A stretch of DNA of 64,000 nucleotides. Origin: Vitellaria paradoxa. Taxonomy: Eukaryota > Streptophyta > Magnoliopsida > Ericales > Sapotaceae. The position numbers and the translations under genes are program-made. A model generated the notes under the pieces. That model made no database searches. It was given only the letters and a program-made list of their open reading frames with translations, and was not told the DNA's origin. The stretch lies in contig CM034239.1 of the NCBI GenBank assembly GCA_019916065.1, forward strand, positions 42,858,663-42,922,662, given 5' to 3'. Shown piece after piece: positions 59,140-64,000 of the stretch. The stretch's first letter is position 1. Each line of letters begins with the position of its first letter.

Positions 59140-60420
59140 ATTTATGTCTTAACCTTCTATTTTGTCACGTCTCGAGTGTCAGAACTTGTGGAGTAAGTGA
59201 ATGAGTCATACACAATATATGCTAAAATATCCATTACCCTAATCAGAGCCACACAACCACGTTAAAGCAAACATTCATAATATATAATAATAATTTTATT
59301 AATAAACTAAAACTAATTAATAACAATTAAGGCTTGGTGTAACAGAGCAACAGTGCTCCAACCATAATTCTAAATAATAATAGAGATCTGGGCCTCAAGG
59401 CCTTTACAATCATATCAAATAAATCCTCCAAATTAATAATATTATAGTCCTCAATAATATTACAGTGATGTAAAAGTAAATCCAACAATGGCTCACATAA
59501 GTCTCAGATTCATGACCTGCAAAAGAATCTGTAGGGACGTGAGTATTATTCCACTTGTGCTCACGATGGTGCTCACGATGCATAATAAAAACATATATGA
59601 TATGCACAAAAATTAGATTAATAATAATTTCATATCAGTAACTCATAAATTGTAAGTCATCGCGTATTTTAACATCAGAATATACATTGCCATAAATCTA
59701 AAAAATGATCCAATTATTATCTTTCATTTATTTCTTTATTATCACATCACAATTATCACAGTTATGGTTATTATCACATCACAATTATCACAGTTATGGG
59801 ACAGATACTATACAAATCGTTGTTCACAGGTCCAGATTCGATGATCATGATTAGCCTGATAATAATTATCGGTGTAGACTACTAACCTACTGGCATGAAT
59901 ACTAACCCGTACGTAAGTTTAAGGTTTTTCAATTAAAGGATAATCTCTGTACTCTTCCTATTTTTCTATTATTTATCAGCCCCTAATCACAATATCATTC
60001 ATATTTTTTTTATTTTCATTATTATCATTTCAACAAAATAACGCATTAAAATTAACCATTAACATCGCATCAACATTTCAATAAACACTTTCCTTTAATA
60101 AAATAAATTACTTGAATATTTTAAATTAGGTATTCTAAATCACATATTTACTATTTCATATTACACATATTTTCTTTTTTATAAAATATTTGAAATAGTT
60201 TAATTAAATACTTTTTACTTGTCCCATGTTTAGTCCGACAAACAAACGTGGTCCAAATATATATATATATATATATACGTATAAGTCTTGGCCTGACATT
60301 CAATAAGTCTTGGTGGACAAGGCATGGGCCTTCACGGGCTGACATTCAGTACAAGTCTTTGTGGACAAGGCAAGGGCCTTCACGTGCTGTCATTCAATCG
60401 AAAAAAAAAAATTTTTAACA
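59140..60420. repeat. Possible LTR-element relic with small tandem repeats, present only in duplication copy 2
   Basis: It begins near TGTCACGTCTCGAGTGTCAG (59162) and shares phrases with 45640-46450. It holds a perfect 32-bp tandem duplication (59736-59767, 59768-59799, TTATTATCACATCACAATTA...) and a 46-48-bp tandem unit (60293-60338, 60339-60386, CTGACATTCA...GGCCTTCACG). A (TA)n tract lies at 60257-60277. No coding domain recognised. Confidence 0.4.
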
Positions 60421-60710
60421 CCAATTATTAAACATAACATAAATATCACGCACATATATATATAATACGTGGCCGCCAAGCAAAGAAAGTTCCCAGGCTT
60501 CGGCCATTTTTTATTTTATATAAAATAATATATAGTATAATAATATATTTTAAAAATCAATTAAATTTTTTAAATAATATATTACAAAAAATAAATATAT
60601 TAAAAAATAAAATTTTGAGATTATAGCATATTCTATTAAATTAATTTTTTTGACTTTAATATAGTATTCTCTCTGTCCACCTTCTCTGCTATTGGGGCCG
60701 TCTTATTATT

Positions 60711-60858
60711 AAGGGGATATTTAGTTGACAAAAAATAAGATAAAAAGTAAAATAAAAATAAAAAGATGTGATATAAAAGTGAAATGTAAAAAATTTTAAT
60801 TAAAAAAATATAAAAAATAGTTAAAATTAATAAATTTTGATGATACCAAACAGGACCT
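60711..60858 (+). mobile_element. AT-rich MITE, GATATTTAGTTG...ACCAAACAGGACC
   Basis: The core GATGTGATATAAAAGTGAAA matches 47304-47448. Ends around TTTAGTT and ACCAAAC are imperfect inverted repeats. Confidence 0.55.
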
Positions 60859-61688
60859 AGAGTCGTCATTACTTACGCCTTCTTTTCAATCTTTTTTTAG
60901 AGCATCTTATTATTGGGAGCCGTCGCCTTCTCTCCAATTTTTTTTTTTTTTTTCAGGCTAAATACGCCTTCTCTTCAAATTTTTTTTGGAGCCTGAAAAT
61001 ATCAATTCTATTGACCACGTCATTTAAAGAAAACGTTTTTTCTTTTATAAGTAAAATATTTTGAATTAATGGGAGTCATTTAAAGAAAACGTATTTAACT
61101 TTAATACCGTCTCTTTTCCTCCCACCTTCTTTGATTTTTTATCCCAAAATAAATCTCTTTTGTCTGCATGTGGGGAATGTTTTACCAGTTACCATAGAGC
61201 ACGAGATTGGGGAGGGGGGTGGGTTTCGGATGCGACCAGCAACTATGGGCCGGTTTGACATACTCACAAATTCAAAAAATTTTTATAAATCTCTGATAAT
61301 TTTTTTATTTTTAATTTTTTCATAATTATTAATTTGAAAAAATTTTAATATTTCGCTAAAAAAATAAAAAAATCTAAAAGTAAATTAATCGAATGTGTAA
61401 AATTTTTATACAATCATATTTTTCGTGTCGAAAACTTTCAAACGAGTACCATTATTGCTATTTTTTATAAATTTTTTTGAATCCGTGAAAACGGAACGGA
61501 TTTAGAAAACCGTTCCCACAGTTTGCTATTTTTAAAAAAAATAACGCCAAAATTAATCCCAAACTATATTTTATCTCAATTTATCTAATTTTTTCTTACT
61601 CTAAATGAGGCCTATAGAGTATGAGATTGGGAAGAGGGGAGGGGGGTCGGGTTTCGGATGGGACCGGCCACTATAGAGCATGAGATTT

Positions 61689-61848
61689 GGGTTGCGTTTA
61701 GAATTTTTAAAAGTGAGATAAATTAAGATAAATTAAGATAATATGTGATTTCGTCACTCGTACAGTGGGATAACAAGTTGATAACTTTTAAACATTTTAA
61801 AAAATTTTTAGAATTTTTCAGCGTTTTTTAGAACACCAAACGCACTCT
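61689..61848. mobile_element. AT-rich MITE, GGTTGCGTTTAGAA...CACCAAACGCACTC
   Basis: Terminal GCGTTTAG/ACCAAACGC repeats flank an AT-rich core with GATAAATTAAGATAA and CACTCGTACAGTGGGATAA. It is related to 36755-36904. Confidence 0.55.
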
Positions 61849-62235
61849 TAGTTTTTCTTTTGTGCGTTGGGTGCTGTTTGGATGGAAAAAAAAGTGAGTT
61901 CAAGAGGACTGTAATTGATAAATGTACTACCAAAAAAAATTGTAGTGTAAAAATAGAAAGGTGGGATGAATATTAATTTGTTTAAATAATTTAATAATTT
62001 TGATTTATCTTAATTTGTTTTAATAGTTTAATGATTATTTAATAGTTTAAATTATTTAATGGTGCAAACCTTTTAATAATTTAATAATATTTATCTGAGT
62101 TTCAGGGGCTGCAGTGAAAAAATTAAGGGTTGAGATTTATTTGCTCTCTAATGACATGTAACCTTTGACATTCTACATTAATTATGGTCCAATCAAAATT
62201 TTTAAACTTTCATTTTTGTTTTAAAAATAATTTAA

Positions 62236-62526
62236 GTGTCATTTGGTTTGTTTTTCTATTTTCTGTTTTAAGCTCATTTTTCGTCTTGTGCGTTTGAAAA
62301 CAATGAAAATAACTTAAAACTCAATTGGTTACTTGTATTTTTAAAATTTGTTTTAAGAAATAGAAAATAAGTTTATATATGAAATAAAAAATAATAAAAA
62401 ATCATTTTAAGAGATTTTAACTGAAAACAAAAAAAATCTCTAAATAAAAAAAGTAAAGCATTTTTTATTATTCGTTTAATATTTTTAACACATAAAACAA
62501 AAATAAAAAATTAAACCAAATGTCAC
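62236..62526. mobile_element. Long MITE, copy 3 of a three-copy family
   Basis: The left end is GTGTCATTTGGTTTGTTTTT; the right end inverted is GTGACATTTGGTTTAATTTT. The interior CTCAATTGGTTACTTG is the inverse of the matching phrase in 17358-17674, so this copy is in the opposite orientation. It lies about 200 bp upstream of the copy 2 leader. Confidence 0.65.
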
Positions 62527-62716
62527 ATGAACCTTTCATTTTTTGTATTATAACTCCTGCAATGCATTTATCTGTTACAGTTCCTTAAAATTCCAAAAAA
62601 AGAAAAAGATATACAAAATATAAAAAAAATTAATTTAAAAATGAGATGCAGTGAAATTTGATCCAAAGTTTGGTAAGTTTTTAAATATTTTGTCTGGCAA
62701 GACAGTAATCGCATCA

Positions 62717-62821
62717 CTTTATATATTCGTACGTCTCTCGTTCACTGATGAGCTGCTCTGTCCTGTTCTATCTGTAAGCACTCTTATTAACCAGTTGAAA
62801 TCTCCGGCGGAGACCACAGAA
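62717..62821 (+). promoter_or_regulatory. Core promoter and 5' leader of aminotransferase copy 2
   Basis: TTTATATATT (62718-62727) is a good TATA-like element about 95 bp before the ATG. The leader from there matches copy 1, but sequence further upstream does not. Confidence 0.55.
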
Positions 62822-63096
62822 ATGGAAAACGGGTCGTCGGCAGAGAGATGGGGTTTCCGGACGAACGACGTTCTAGACAAGGCCTCGGCTATCTCCATCA
62901 GAGGTGTTCTCAACCAGGTCATGTCGAACATCAATCAAGCAGACCCAAGGTCTGCAATCCCTCTTGGCCACGGGGACCCCTCGGCTTTCCCTTGCTTTCG
63001 AACAACCGACATCGCCGTTGACGCTATCGCCGACGCTGTTCGATCGGCTAATTTCAACGGTTATGCCTCAACCGTTGGGCTTCTTCCGGCGAGAAG
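62822..63096 (+). CDS. Tyrosine/nicotianamine aminotransferase-family gene, copy 2, exon 1 (rest off window)
   Basis: This 275-nt exon has exactly the length of exon 1 in copy 1 and ends at the same place, CGGCGAGAAG|GTACTC, leaving an incomplete Arg codon. It begins MENGSSAERWGF and contains the canonical [14 protein letters not shown] motif, where copy 1 has Tyr instead of His. The two exon-1 products differ at roughly fifteen residues. No stop or frameshift is present, so the copy looks functional as far as it can be seen. The following intron runs to the window end and still matches copy 1 intron 1 at 63850-64000, so exon 2 lies outside. Catalytic residues cannot be checked. Confidence 0.9.
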
Positions 63097-64000
63097 GTAC
63101 TCTTTAAATACACACACACGCACATATATGTATGTATGTTTGTAACTTCGTATATGTTTCTACTTACAAATTTTATTACTTTATTTTCACGGATTTTTAT
63201 GTTGGAGTAGACTTTTCTTGTCTTTTTGATGGCTTGCTTCTGGTTTCCTATTTATCTATTTATTCATTTATGTAGCAGTCATTCATTGCGGGCAGGCTAC
63301 TTGCACTTGCAGTATGTTCTTTTTTTTTTATTTATTTATGTTTATTATGATTTGTTTGTATTGGAGCCGTTTGAAAGTGTTTTAATTCTTACAAATTCTT
63401 ATAAATTTTTATAAAATTAAAATTTTTTACAGACAGCATGAATTACGTACGAGATTATAATTTTTATAAATTTATATTAATTTATATAACTCAAACACAC
63501 CCATTATGAATGTAGGCAGTATCAGTGTGTATAATGACTACATAGATGTACAAATGGGCAGTCTATTACGGGTCCGTGTGGTTTGGAAAAAGAAAAAACA
63601 AAAACAAAAAAAGAAAAAGGAAATAATAGCAGCCTTTGCCTTTTTGGTGTTTGGTAATGTCGCAAAAGTTGCTAAAAATTTTTAAAATTTTTTACCAATC
63701 AATGAAAAGATACTAAAAAGCTTATAAAAGTTGTTGAAAAATTCTCTAATATTTTACCAAACAACAGAAATTATTAGAAGTCTATATAAATTTTAAAATT
63801 TTATCGAACGCACCAAAAGTTTCAATTACTAAAAATTGCTAAATATTCCTAAAAGTTTCATTTTTTTGTGCAACCGAACAGGTTAGTGGATTAAAAACTA
63901 AGGGTTTGGAATGGAAGTGGTTGGAGAGCTAAGACTGTTTTCGGCTCATTGGTAGAAATCATTGTCCAAAGTGATCTGTATTGAGCAATGTCACTTGGAA
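63097..64000. other. Intron 1 (part) of aminotransferase copy 2
   Basis: 63366-63503 is an AT-rich MITE (GAGCCGTTTGAAAGTG...AACTCAAACACACCC) related to 55622-55743. 63800-64000 matches 47955-48110 of copy 1 (shared ATTGGTAGAAATCATTGTCC and AAGTGATCTGTA(C/T)TGAGCAA). No exon. Confidence 0.65.

Noticed and set aside
1..64000. A previously undescribed multi-gene biological system
   Set aside because: Only three gene families with known roles are present, spaced by repeats and showing no functional clustering; the notable content is transposon and duplication architecture.

Overview
This is nuclear DNA of a flowering plant, almost certainly a eudicot. The genes have introns, the spacer DNA is very AT-rich, and the window is crowded with plant repeats: Ty1/copia elements, TRIMs including a 5S-bearing Cassandra, tRNA-derived SINEs, a LINE relic and dozens of MITEs. 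The species cannot be named from the sequence. I found no operon, phage, CRISPR array or other prokaryotic feature.

Layout. (1) 1-738 is the 3' end of a copia retrotransposon (RNase H and 3' LTR). (2) 2037-10193, minus strand, holds the first six coding exons (297 codons) of a P4-type phospholipid flippase resembling ALA2; the rest lies beyond the left edge. Its introns hold a decayed copia element (2828-about 4560) and a small complete TRIM (9352-9728); a GA/CT-rich 5' leader lies near 11.45-11.64 kb. (3) 11.7-26.3 kb is AT-rich spacer with many MITEs, a SINE (21248-21510) and GC-rich islands. (4) 26391-27098, minus strand, is an intact intronless AP2/ERF gene with a C-terminal EAR repression motif. 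(5) 27.2-44.2 kb is spacer with a second SINE (32555-32771), a LINE RNase H relic (34282-about 34980), a Cassandra element with three LTRs (39018-40208), a degenerate tandem array (41.1-42.1 kb) and palindromic repeats (43.0-43.6 kb). (6) 44326-55898, plus strand, is a complete seven-exon aminotransferase gene of the tyrosine/nicotianamine aminotransferase family (420 aa). Its 6.4-kb first intron contains a 954-bp solo LTR nested inside a TRIM. (7) 55.9-62.7 kb is spacer with three well-bounded DNA-transposon derivatives. (8) From 62822 a second copy of the aminotransferase gene begins; its first exon is intact and the rest runs off the right edge.

The two aminotransferase genes belong to a direct segmental duplication. 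Matching sequence starts about 2 kb upstream of copy 1 (42.34 kb, against 58.03 kb), reappears at 42.7 against 60.64 kb, covers exon 1, and continues in intron 1 (48.0 against 63.85 kb). The changing offset between the copies shows where each gained or lost DNA, and copy 2 supplies an apparent empty site for a MITE in copy 1.

The protein-coding genes are familiar: membrane lipid transport, ethylene-response-type transcriptional repression, and PLP-dependent amino-acid transamination. I see no new multi-gene biochemical system. The unusual content is genome architecture: nested and recombined retroelements with readable target-site duplications, two GC-AG introns in one gene, and lineage-specific insertions that distinguish the two aminotransferase copies.
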